The translations under genes were made by a program, and so were the position numbers. The notes under the pieces are model-generated. The model was not told the DNA's origin. It was given only the letters and a program-made list of their open reading frames with translations, and ran no database searches. This document shows, piece by piece, positions 1-6,043 of a stretch of 13,323 bases of DNA. This stretch comes from JACMLD01 sp033761915 (GTDB taxonomy: Bacteria; Bacteroidota; Bacteroidia; Chitinophagales; Chitinophagaceae): NCBI GenBank assembly GCA_033761915.1, contig JANRMC010000054.1, positions 1 through 13,323 of the forward strand, given 5' to 3'. Within the stretch, counting starts at the first letter, position 1; the number at the start of each line of letters is the position of its first letter.

Positions 1-384
1 ACAGCATGATTTTCATGCGTCCAAACCTGAAATTCCTTGTTTCTAATATGCTCTTTAGCGGCTTTCCGAAACTGAAATAATATCCATTCTCTTCTGCTTT
101 CGGGTTCTTCTATTAAACCAGATAGAATTGATTTAGCCGTAGCCGTTTTAAATCTCTTACCGTATCAGATAAAGCACCACTCCTACTGGTTATAATACAA
201 TGCACATGGTTACTCATAATACACCAGGCATGCACTTGTAACTGCTTCTCCTTTACACAATAATTAAATGCATCCACCACACATCCCTGTAACGCTTTCT
301 GGTGAATAAATCCACCCATGCTACAATTTGAAATGTCAAAAAATAGGTCCCAAACTGATCTTTTATAGTATAGCTATCCGGCAT
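1..384 (-). pseudogene. Frameshifted REP-associated Y1 (HUH) transposase, 3' end outside window
   Basis: A transposase of the IS200-like/RAYT Y1 family, which nicks single-stranded DNA at hairpins, can be followed across three reading frames. Frame one starts at ATG 384 with MPDSYTIKDQFGTYFLTFQI and runs to about 280 (VAWVDLFTRKRYRDV). Frame two carries VVDAFNYCVKEKQ, then AWCIMSNHVHCIITS with the HxH metal-binding motif (HVH), up to about 143. Frame three resumes with ATAKSILSGLIEEPESRREW and continues to the window edge. Each junction is explained by loss of one base: in the GTGTGGTGG stretch near 280, and after AAACGG near 143. The joined protein reads as a continuous family member, so these are disabling mutations (or sequencing errors), not programmed shifts. 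The only intact ORF in the middle (319-113) is a fragment. A GTAGCT/AGCTAC hairpin lies 12 bases upstream of the start. Confidence 0.85.
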
Positions 385-395
385 TTTTAAAACAC

Positions 396-410
396 GTAGC
401 TGAAAGCTAC
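396..410. repeat. Perfect hairpin with GAA loop upstream of the transposase
   Basis: GTAGCT (396-401) and AGCTAC (405-410) are exact inverted repeats around a GAA loop on the plus strand (TTC on the minus strand). The hairpin lies 12 bases upstream of the reconstructed transposase start. On the minus strand the T-run precedes rather than follows it, so it is not a terminator for either strand. HUH transposases of this family recognise hairpins, and REP elements often carry a GTAG-type tetranucleotide next to the stem, so this may be a recognition or end hairpin. That role is inference. Confidence 0.5.
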
Positions 411-440
411 AAAAAAAATACGGCGCAGGCACAGCCGTAT
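411..440 (-). terminator. Rho-independent terminator (minus strand)
   Basis: Arms ATACGGC (418-424) and GCCGTAT (434-440) pair around a 9-base loop. On the minus strand the stem is followed directly by a run of T (plus-strand A-run 411-418). It could end transcripts from the VWA gene, whose stop is at 607, and would insulate the transposase relic from readthrough. The stem is short at 7 bp, but the U-tract is good. Confidence 0.6.
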
Positions 441-485
441 GCCGAGATCCTTTCTTGAATATAAATCACAAACTACGACAAGTTC

Positions 486-510
486 GGGTTGCGGCGCTCC
501 GTTCAGCAGC
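486..510 (-). repeat. Diverged copy E of the dispersed intergenic repeat core
   Basis: Read on the minus strand, this begins GCTGCTGAACGGAGCGCCGC and ends AACCC. It matches the core of copy A at 5067-5091 (GCTGCTGAAGGGTGCGACGC, then AACGG) at 20 of 25 positions by eye. The hairpin middle and the GGCTGGTTACATAAAA tail seen in other copies are not evident here. Confidence 0.5.
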
Positions 511-555
511 AACGCTTTGGGCAACAATAAAAAAATGCTTAATAGAATTACGGTG

Positions 556-579
556 GTTGAACTGAGCGTAGCAACGATG
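556..579 (+). repeat. Diverged copy F of the dispersed intergenic repeat core
   Basis: The sequence GTTGAACTGAGCGTAGCAAC followed by GATG shares the TGAAC-N-GAGCG-NN-GCAAC pattern with copy E, in the opposite orientation about 45 bases away. It lies just downstream of the VWA gene. The match to the better copies A-C is weaker, so membership rests on the E-F similarity. Confidence 0.4.
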
Positions 580-606
580 TTTAACCGGAGAGTTGAAGTT
601 GGTATA

Positions 607-2385
607 CTACCCTTCTCTTTTCTTTTTGCCGCGGTTATATATTTTTTTGGCTTTTTCCACCAGCGTCAAAAATTCTTTTTGTGTTACATCTGCAGGACTT
701 AAACTTTCGTTGGCCATTATAATTGCATCGTTCCAGCTGATAGCCTTTGTGTATTTCGAATCTTTCAGCAAAGAGCCAAACATAACCACCGCTGTGGCAA
801 AACGATGGCAGGCCGGCAACTCGTTAAACGGCGTTAACTGAAAAGGCACGGCGTACACCGTTTGTTTTTTAGCAGAATCGTGCGGGGTTTTAAAATTAAA
901 CCGTATGGTAGCCAGCTTTTCTCTGTTTGCAAAATCATGATTGGTATGCTCATTGGTAAGCGTGGGTGTCATTTCAAACAAAGCCAGTAAGGTATGGCCG
1001 CTGCCTACTTCACCGCCCTCCAGTTCACTTAAAGAATCGGCCACGGCATTTAATTTATTATCAAACCCAATTAAGCGGTAATCTTTTACAAAGGCGGCAT
1101 TAAAATTTATATTCATGTACACATCATCGGCAACCGAGTACAGTGTTTGTGTAAGTTCTTTTACCAGTACTTTCTCAGCTTCTTTTTCATCATCTAAATA
1201 AGCAAAATTGCCATTGCCTTTTTTTGCCAGTGCTTCCAGTTTAGAATCTTTATAATTACCCATACCAACACCCAGGCAGGTTAAGTATATACCCAGCTGC
1301 CGCTGTGCGGTTATCATTTTCTCCAATTCTTCTTCATTGGTTTGGCCTACGTTAAAATCTCCATCTGTAGCCAGTATAACACGGTTGTTACCGCCTTTTA
1401 TAAACTGGCTTTGCGCCAACCGGTAGGCCGATTTAATACCACTCTCTCCGGGTGTGGCACCGCCGGGTTGCAGTTCTTCTATACTCTTTAAAATTTTTTC
1501 TTTATCGCTGCCAGATGTGGGTTGCATCCAAACACCCACTGCACCGCCATAAACCACAATAGAAACGGTGTCTTTATCCCGCAGGTTATTTACCATTAAC
1601 CGGAATGCCGATTTTAATAAGGGCAAGCGGTTTGGCATATCCATAGAGCCAGAAACATCTATTAAAAAAACCAGGTTACTGGGAGGCACTTTTTCCAAAT
1701 CAACCTTACGGGCGCATACTTTTAAATACAGTAATTGGTTATCGGCATTCCATGGGCATTGTGTGGCGTAGGATGAGAAGCTGAAAACGCTATCCTTCTC
1801 CGGTTCTTTATATCCAAAATTGAAATAGTTCAGCATCTCTTCAATGCGCACCGCATCTGGCGGCACAGCACTGTTCATATTAATAAAGCGGCGGATATTG
1901 CTGTAAGAAGCTTTGTCTGTATTTACAGCAAAGCCTGTTTCCGGAAAACGCCGTGCAGGCACAAAATCATTTTCCAGCAGGTTGCTATAGGTTTCACCAC
2001 CCACGGTCCAGGTGGTTTTATCGGCCATGTTACGGTCTTTGGTAACACTCATTAAACGGTTCTTGCGGGTATTGCCTGCACCTTGCAGCATTTTAAGCAC
2101 CACATACTCGTAGCGGGAGCTTTGCAACAGTAAGCGTTGCTGCTGGTAACCTTCTACGGTTACGGTAATAGAATCCGTCTGATCTTTAGTGGTAATACCA
2201 AAGCCACCACTGTTACCAGTATAGTAAACGTACCCATTAGAGTGTAAAAGGATTTTTGCGTTGGCAAGCGGTTTATTGGTTTCATCCTTTATTTCGCCAC
2301 GCAGGTAGTATTGTGCCTGCATGATTTGGCTACATAACAGGCATAGCAATATGGTGTACACAGGTTTCACCCGGGATAGATGCAT
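607..2385 (-). CDS. Secreted VWA protein with CarboxypepD-regulatory-like domain (YfbK-type)
   Basis: Predicted exported, metal-dependent adhesion-type protein of 592 residues. MHLSRV starts a signal peptide ending near MQAQ (residue 25). A carboxypeptidase-regulatory-like beta-sandwich follows at about 28-100, then the NDFVPARRFPETGFAVNTD block typical of the N-terminal part of YfbK-like VWA proteins. The VWA domain (about 236-410) has a full MIDAS: DVSGS at 243-247, Thr in GGATPGE near 311 and ATDGDFN near 341. A YfbK-type C-terminal region follows. I chose ATG 2385; the longer frame begins at a TTG at 2418 that looks like the -33 element of a promoter and would put 11 residues before the signal peptide. 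hpt ends 59 bases upstream on the same strand. The role is unknown; family members are often called lipoprotein or complex-assembly VWA proteins, which is not evidence for this one. Confidence 0.88.
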   Translation of the reverse strand: MHLSRVKPVYTILLCLLCSQIMQAQYYLRGEIKDETNKPLANAKILLHSNGYVYYTGNSGGFGITTKDQTDSITVTVEGYQQQRLLLQSSRYEYVVLKMLQGAGNTRKNRLMSVTKDRNMADKTTWTVGGETYSNLLENDFVPARRFPETGFAVNTDKASYSNIRRFINMNSAVPPDAVRIEEMLNYFNFGYKEPEKDSVFSFSSYATQCPWNADNQLLYLKVCARKVDLEKVPPSNLVFLIDVSGSMDMPNRLPLLKSAFRLMVNNLRDKDTVSIVVYGGAVGVWMQPTSGSDKEKILKSIEELQPGGATPGESGIKSAYRLAQSQFIKGGNNRVILATDGDFNVGQTNEEELEKMITAQRQLGIYLTCLGVGMGNYKDSKLEALAKKGNGNFAYLDDEKEAEKVLVKELTQTLYSVADDVYMNINFNAAFVKDYRLIGFDNKLNAVADSLSELEGGEVGSGHTLLALFEMTPTLTNEHTNHDFANREKLATIRFNFKTPHDSAKKQTVYAVPFQLTPFNELPACHRFATAVVMFGSLLKDSKYTKAISWNDAIIMANESLSPADVTQKEFLTLVEKAKKIYNRGKKKREG

Positions 2386-2387
2386 TC

Positions 2388-2418
2388 TAAAGTTACACAG
2401 ATGTACCCTGTTTATCAA
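2388..2418 (-). promoter_or_regulatory. Candidate Bacteroidota promoter for the VWA gene
   Basis: On the minus strand TTG (2418-2416) is followed after 20 bases by TAACTTTA (2395-2388), one base from the Bacteroidota -7 consensus TAnnTTTG, with the usual spacing. The ATG begins only 2 bases after the box, so a transcript from here would be leaderless or nearly so. That weakens the call. Confidence 0.35.
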
Positions 2419-2444
2419 AGGGTAATCTCTTATTTAAAACGCTT

Positions 2445-2981
2445 TTAACCTACCAGTTGGTATATTTCTCTAATATTTCTTCCTAACCCGTCATAATCCA
2501 GGCCATAACCCACCACAAATTTATTGGGTATAGAAAAGCCCAGGTAGTCAATTTTAATAGGGTAAACCATAGCATCGGGCTTGTGCAGCAGGGCGGCAAT
2601 TTTTAAAGAAAGGGGTTGCTGGTGCTGAAACTGGGGCAAAAACTCACTCAGCGTTTTACCGGTATCTACAATGTCTTCCAGTATTATTACATGGCGGTCA
2701 ATAATATCAGTATCCAGGCCAATGGCTGTTATAACATGGCCGGTACTTTTGGTGCCTTTGTAAGATGCCAGTTTAATAAAGCAAATTTCTGCATCAATGG
2801 TTACGTATTTAAACAGGTCTGATGCAAACATAAAAGAGCCATTCAGTATGGCAATAAACAAGGGTTTTTTACCGGCATAATCTGCATTCATAGCATCGGC
2901 CATTGCTTTAATGCGGCCTTGCAGTTCAGCGTCGGTCAGATAGGGTTCAAATTCTTTGTCGTGTACTTTAATGTTTGCCAT
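2445..2981 (-). CDS. hpt: Hypoxanthine phosphoribosyltransferase
   Basis: Cytosolic purine-salvage enzyme (178 residues, normal family length) joining hypoxanthine or guanine to PRPP to give IMP or GMP. The PRPP-binding loop VIILEDIVDTGKT is at 98-110, with the acidic pair and DTGKT intact. An LNGSFMF segment at 46-52 corresponds to the first PPi-binding loop. IPNKFVVGYGLDYDG (151-165) holds the base-contacting Lys and the C-terminal Asp motif. ATG 2981 gives the expected N-terminus. Repeat copy D abuts the start codon (its tail ends about 6 bases upstream), so the 5' untranslated region may be made of repeat sequence. No clear TAnnTTTG box was seen. The 59-base gap to the VWA gene is compatible with cotranscription but does not show it. 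Confidence 0.95.
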   Translation of the reverse strand: MANIKVHDKEFEPYLTDAELQGRIKAMADAMNADYAGKKPLFIAILNGSFMFASDLFKYVTIDAEICFIKLASYKGTKSTGHVITAIGLDTDIIDRHVIILEDIVDTGKTLSEFLPQFQHQQPLSLKIAALLHKPDAMVYPIKIDYLGFSIPNKFVVGYGLDYDGLGRNIREIYQLVG

Positions 2982-2987
2982 AAGTTA

Positions 2988-3077
2988 TTTTTTGTTACCA
3001 GCCGGGTATCGCTACCGGGCAGCCGTTGCTCGTTGTAAACCCCGAATAGGCTTGTGTTTGGCTATCGGGGCACCCTT
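2988..3077 (-). repeat. Copy D of the dispersed repeat, split by a hairpin insertion
   Basis: Read on the minus strand: AAGGGTGC, then about 36 extra bases, then ACGAGCAACGGCTGC, a hairpin middle, and GGCTGGTAACAAAAAA. The flanks match copy A (AAGGGTGCGACGCAACGGCTGC and GGCTGGTTACATAAAA). The extra segment is itself a hairpin: CCCCGAATAG (3040-3049) pairs with CTATCGGGG (3062-3070) apart from one bulged base. The middle hairpin is GCCGGGTA (3001-3008) with TACCGGGC (3013-3020) around TCGC, with one internal mismatch. The element fills most of the gap between the muramidase and hpt. Confidence 0.6.
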
Positions 3078-3141
3078 GTACCACAAAATAGGTAATGAGC
3101 AAGTGGTGGCATCTGGTGTACAACTACCAGCATGGGTATTA

Positions 3142-4335
3142 TTACAAAGCCGTTTGCTGTTGTACGTATATTACCAGTTCCTGGCCCATCTTCAATTCGT
3201 AGCCCTGCAATTTATTCCATTCTACTATATCTGTAACCGGCACTGCATATTTTTTTGAAATACTGTACAGGGTTTCTTTGGGTTTTACAATATGTTTAAT
3301 GGTTTCTTTAGCTGCTGTGTTCACCACAACTTCGGTGGTGTTTTTTTTGTTAACGGCTAAAACCGGTGCTTGTGGTGCTATGGACTGCAGGTATAGTTTT
3401 TCTCCAACGGCTGGTTCTGCCGCTGTAGTAAGTTTATTAAACTCACGCAGTGCTTCTATTCTAATTCCTTCTGCCTGCGCAATGGTATAAACCGTTTCGC
3501 CCGGCAGTACGGTATGAAATTCTTTATCGCCTGTTTTTCTTTTACGCTGCAAAAAAACCAATTGACCCTTCTGCAATATGCCATCATTGTTCACATCATT
3601 AAAATCAAGCAGGCGGGCTAATGGCAAATCATATTGTTGTGCCAGTTGCAACCAACTATTACCGGCCATTGCATACACCACGCTGGTTTTATTAATGGTA
3701 AACTGCCCAGCGGGGTAATCAACCACTTCTTCAACAATGGTTTCTTCTGGCTTGGCAGGTGTTAAAATAACAGTTACTGGCTTGGTACTTACAAGCGGTT
3801 CCGTATCTGGCAGCCGGCCTAATGCCACCAGGCTGTAGTTATCCAGGTGGTATTCTTCAATCAGCTTAATTAATATCTGACTGTATTTTATATTAGTGGC
3901 ATAGCCTGCTTTTTTTAAACCATAGGCCCAGCCTTTATAATCAGTGGGGTCTAAAGCAAAAAGGAATGCATAGCGCTGACTGTTTTTTAAAAAATTGCTA
4001 TGGTCTTTGTAAGAGTCTGCCGCAGCAGTATAACTTCTGAAACATTCGCCCCTTTCATCATCATCGTGATATACTTTGGGGCCATCCCAACCGGTTTTAC
4101 ATTTTATACCAAAGTGGTTGTTTGATTTTTTTACCAGTTCACTATTACCGGCTTCAGTTTCATGTATGCCCTGCGCCAGTTTAATAGCAGCCGGTACTCC
4201 GGTGCGTTTCATTTCTTCTATGGCCAGGTTTTTATACGTGGCAATATACTGTTGTATCAACTCGTCTCTCGACTGTGCCTGAACCGATACCCCGATGGCC
4301 AGCAATGTTGTTATTAAAATGCTTTTCAATTGCAT
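3142..4335 (-). CDS. Secreted glucosaminidase (GH73-like) with LysM domains
   Basis: Exported peptidoglycan hydrolase of 397 residues. A signal peptide (1-20, ending VSVQAQ) is followed by a mannosyl-glycoprotein endo-beta-N-acetylglucosaminidase-like domain at about 24-168; the likely catalytic Glu is E59 in LAQGIHETEAGNS. After a Pro/Glu-rich linker (175-210) come a degenerate LysM-like stretch (about 213-263) and two clear LysM repeats at 273-316 and 347-391 (FHTVLPGETVYTIA; HIVKPKETLYSISKKY). LysM binds the glycan chains, so the enzyme probably acts in the periplasm on the cell wall during growth or division. ATG 4335 lies 13 bases after the stop of the O-methyltransferase, so the two are very likely cotranscribed. 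No strong terminator follows; repeat D with its GC-rich hairpin occupies the gap. Confidence 0.92.
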   Translation of the reverse strand: MQLKSILITTLLAIGVSVQAQSRDELIQQYIATYKNLAIEEMKRTGVPAAIKLAQGIHETEAGNSELVKKSNNHFGIKCKTGWDGPKVYHDDDERGECFRSYTAAADSYKDHSNFLKNSQRYAFLFALDPTDYKGWAYGLKKAGYATNIKYSQILIKLIEEYHLDNYSLVALGRLPDTEPLVSTKPVTVILTPAKPEETIVEEVVDYPAGQFTINKTSVVYAMAGNSWLQLAQQYDLPLARLLDFNDVNNDGILQKGQLVFLQRKRKTGDKEFHTVLPGETVYTIAQAEGIRIEALREFNKLTTAAEPAVGEKLYLQSIAPQAPVLAVNKKNTTEVVVNTAAKETIKHIVKPKETLYSISKKYAVPVTDIVEWNKLQGYELKMGQELVIYVQQQTAL

Positions 4336-4348
4336 TGAATGAGTGTAC

Positions 4349-4987
4349 TTATTTTTTCTGAATCAATAATAAACCGTCTCTAACGGTAAGTAATACTTTT
4401 TCCACGCTTTCATCCTGCTTTACATATTCATTAAAGGCGTGTATGGCCTTTGCGTTTTTGCCTTTTACCGGCTCACTTAATACCTGGCCATGAAAAAGTA
4501 CATTATCTGCCAGTATAATACCACCGCTTCTTAAACGGGGCAACACCAATTTGTAGTATTCTGTATAATTTACTTTATCGGCATCTATAAAAACAAGGTC
4601 CCAGGTTTCATCCAGCGTTGGTATTATTTCCAGCGCATTGCCAACATGCAATGCAATTTTTTCCTGCCATACAGATAGCTTGAAAAAATTTTGTGCAGCA
4701 ATGGCTTCTGTTTCCCGTATTTCAATGGTATGCAGCCTGCCATCTTCCCGCAGGCCCTTGGCCAAACATAAGGTGCTATAGCCCGTAAATGTGCCTATTT
4801 CTAAAATGCGGCGTGGCCTTACCAGTGTGCTTATAATTTCTAAAAACTTGCCCTGCACATGGCCACTTAACATATGTGCCTGCGGATGTGTAGCTGTGGT
4901 TTGCTCAGCTATTTCCTGCAGCAACATGTATTGCTCGCTGGTGTATTTATCTGCGTAGGCCAGTGCTGCCGGTTGTATAAACTCCAC
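4349..4987 (-). CDS. Class I SAM-dependent O-methyltransferase (COMT-like, metal-dependent)
   Basis: A 212-residue methyltransferase of the small caffeoyl-CoA/catechol O-methyltransferase-like family, which moves a methyl group from S-adenosylmethionine to a hydroxyl in a divalent-metal-dependent way; the substrate is unknown. SAM motif I is RRILEIGTFTGYSTLCLA (59-76). Metal-site residues are in FIDADK (133-138) and LADNVLFHG (159-167). The open frame extends upstream to 5332, but that part overlaps the LOG gene out of frame, crosses a terminator and a repeat, and has no family similarity. I chose GTG 4987: it gives the normal family N-terminus (VEFIQPAALAYADKYT) and lies just downstream of a perfect TAnnTTTG box. 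The next ATG (residue 21) would remove conserved sequence. The muramidase gene follows after 13 bases. Confidence 0.9.
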   Translation of the reverse strand: MEFIQPAALAYADKYTSEQYMLLQEIAEQTTATHPQAHMLSGHVQGKFLEIISTLVRPRRILEIGTFTGYSTLCLAKGLREDGRLHTIEIRETEAIAAQNFFKLSVWQEKIALHVGNALEIIPTLDETWDLVFIDADKVNYTEYYKLVLPRLRSGGIILADNVLFHGQVLSEPVKGKNAKAIHAFNEYVKQDESVEKVLLTVRDGLLLIQKK

Positions 4988-5010
4988 TGCAAAAATTTTT
5001 TGCAAAGATA
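4988..5010 (-). promoter_or_regulatory. Promoter -7 box and overlapping dyad for the methyltransferase-muramidase operon
   Basis: Minus-strand TATCTTTG (5010-5003) is an exact match to TAnnTTTG, the Bacteroidota -7 element, 15 bases before the chosen GTG. I see no TTG at the usual -33 spacing. Overlapping its 3' end is a dyad, TGCAAAAA and TTTTTGCA on either side of one base (4988-5004), covering the expected transcription start and ending at the start codon. It could be an operator, or an AU-rich hairpin affecting initiation. Confidence 0.5.
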
Positions 5011-5066
5011 AGGGATGCCGCTTAGTTGCAGGGCTGTTGCAACTGTTAAATGATGCGTTGCGAACC

Positions 5067-5127
5067 GCTGCTGAAGGGTGCGACGCAACGGCTGCTGCAT
5101 AGTAATACCGGGGCTGGTTACATAAAA
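5067..5127 (+). repeat. Copy A of the dispersed intergenic repeat
   Basis: GCTGCTG followed by AAGGGTGCGACGCAACGG, a 22-base middle, and GGGCTGGTTACATAAAA. This is the clearest copy and the reference for the family. The core half (CGCAACG, 5084-5090) can also pair with an upstream CGTTGCG (5056-5062). A further perfect dyad, AGTTGCA/TGCAACT, lies at 5024-5044, so the whole stretch from 5024 to 5152 is rich in hairpins. Confidence 0.75.
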
Positions 5128-5152
5128 AAATAGCTGCTATAAAAGCAGCTAT
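5124..5152 (-). terminator. Rho-independent terminator of the 5173-5868 LOG gene
   Basis: A perfect 9-bp stem, ATAGCTGCT (5130-5138) with AGCAGCTAT (5144-5152), around loop ATAAA. On the minus strand it is followed at once by a run of T (plus-strand A-run 5124-5129). It lies 20 bases after the stop codon of the LOG gene and separates it from the downstream methyltransferase operon. The T-run is shared with the tail of repeat copy A. Confidence 0.8.
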
Positions 5153-5172
5153 AAAAATAGAAACAATATGTT

Positions 5173-5868
5173 TTAAAAGTTGGGCTGCAATGCATGCTTG
5201 CTGTAAAAATGCAATACATGTTCTACCACTTCTTCTGCGGTATCGGCTACTTTTAAGAGCTCTAAATCTTCCGGAGAAATGTATTTTTCTTTGAGCATGG
5301 TATTTTCTAACCAGCTCATTAAGCCGCCCCAATATTCTTTACCCACCAATATTAATGGCACCTGGCTCATTTTACCGGTTTGTATTAAAGTGGCTACCTC
5401 AAAAAACTCATCCATGGTACCAAAGCCACCGGGCATCATTATAAAGCCTTGCGAGTATTTTACAAATAATGTTTTGCGTACAAAGAAGTAATCAAAATGC
5501 AAACTGGCATCACGGTCAATATAGGGATTGGCTTCTTGCTCAAAAGGCAGCTCTATATTTAAACCCACGCTTTTGCCACCGCCCAGCTGTGCGCCTTTAT
5601 TGGCAGCTTCCATAATGCCGGGGCCGCCACCGCTGATAATGCCAAAGCCTTCTTCGCTGAGGCGTTTGCCTATTTCTACTGCCAGTTCGTAATGCGGGTG
5701 ACCGGGTTGTGTGCGGGCACTACCGAATATAGAAATGCAGGGGCCTAGTTTTGCCAGGGCTTCAAATCCATCTACAAACTCGGCCATAATTTTAAAGATC
5801 TGCCAACTGCTGTGCGCCTTTGATTCGCTCCAACGGCGCTGCTTGCTCAACTTAATCGTGTCGTTCAT
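5173..5868 (-). CDS. LOG family protein (TIGR00730-type Rossmann-fold nucleotide hydrolase)
   Basis: A 231-residue cytosolic Rossmann-fold protein of the LOG/'lysine decarboxylase-like' family. Members hydrolyse nucleoside 5'-monophosphates to base and ribose 5-phosphate, and some release free cytokinins. Diagnostic motifs are intact: GSAR (49-52), SGGGPGIMEAAN (79-90), the RK pair at 131-132 and PGGFGTMDEFFE (146-157). The long N-terminal extension (about 40 residues before the first beta strand) marks the longer subgroup, unlike the 181-residue paralogue at 7694-8239. ATG 5868 is preferred to the TTG at 5874 because AAAGGA lies at Shine-Dalgarno distance upstream, unusual here. A terminator follows 20 bases after the stop. 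The physiological substrate cannot be read from sequence; true lysine decarboxylase activity is not expected. Confidence 0.9.
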   Translation of the reverse strand: MNDTIKLSKQRRWSESKAHSSWQIFKIMAEFVDGFEALAKLGPCISIFGSARTQPGHPHYELAVEIGKRLSEEGFGIISGGGPGIMEAANKGAQLGGGKSVGLNIELPFEQEANPYIDRDASLHFDYFFVRKTLFVKYSQGFIMMPGGFGTMDEFFEVATLIQTGKMSQVPLILVGKEYWGGLMSWLENTMLKEKYISPEDLELLKVADTAEEVVEHVLHFYSKHALQPNF

Positions 5869-5974
5869 AAACAATCCTTTTAGGGTTTCACAAAAACTCT
5901 TTCAATAAACCAATAACATAAAACGCATCCAATTACTGCTTGCTGGTTATTATGCTTATTGCCAGAGACACTGA

Positions 5975-6012
5975 GTGCCACTGTAACCGGCTTCGCCAAT
6001 TATCAATGGCAC
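5975..6012 (-). repeat. Long strand-specific RNA hairpin downstream of the symporter
   Basis: The 38 bases fold on the minus strand into outer arms GTGCCATTG and CAGTGGCAC, a bulged A, inner arms TAATTGGC and GCCGGTTA, and a GAA loop. All 17 pairs form if G-U wobbles are allowed (three of them). As plus-strand RNA those three positions become A-C mismatches, so the structure favours minus-strand transcripts, i.e. the symporter mRNA that ended at 6044. No T-run follows, so it is not a standard terminator. A 3'-end stabilising or REP-like element fits; the role is inference. Confidence 0.6.
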
Positions 6013-6043
6013 ATTATAAAAACGTACAGAACCGGTATTTAGT

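Larger units (their letters stand above)
385..606. other. Intergenic gap with two diverged repeat cores
   Basis: This 222-base gap holds no credible gene. From the transposase side it contains the GAA-loop hairpin, the minus-strand terminator, and two sequences of pattern TGAAC-N-GAGCG-NN-GCAAC. One is on the minus strand at 486-510 and one on the plus strand at 556-579, pointing away from each other. A plus-strand ORF through here (439-702) overlaps the VWA gene antisense and shows no recognisable protein. Confidence 0.6.

Noticed and set aside
439..841. Two overlapping plus-strand ORFs near the left end
   Set aside because: They are largely antisense to the C-terminal part of the VWA gene and the intergenic repeats, and show no recognisable protein features.
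2430..2444. TTAAAA/TTTTAA inverted repeat after hpt as a terminator
   Set aside because: The stem is only A-T pairs around a three-base centre and no T-run follows; too weak to call.
4988..5332. N-terminal 115 codons of the open frame leading into the O-methyltransferase
   Set aside because: It overlaps the LOG gene out of frame, crosses that gene's terminator and repeat copy A, has no family similarity, and a promoter box lies inside it. The start was moved to GTG 4987.
5941..5965. Possible extra repeat tail (GCTTGCTGGTTATTATGC)
   Set aside because: Only about eight bases match the family tail and no GCGACGCAAC core lies at the expected distance upstream.
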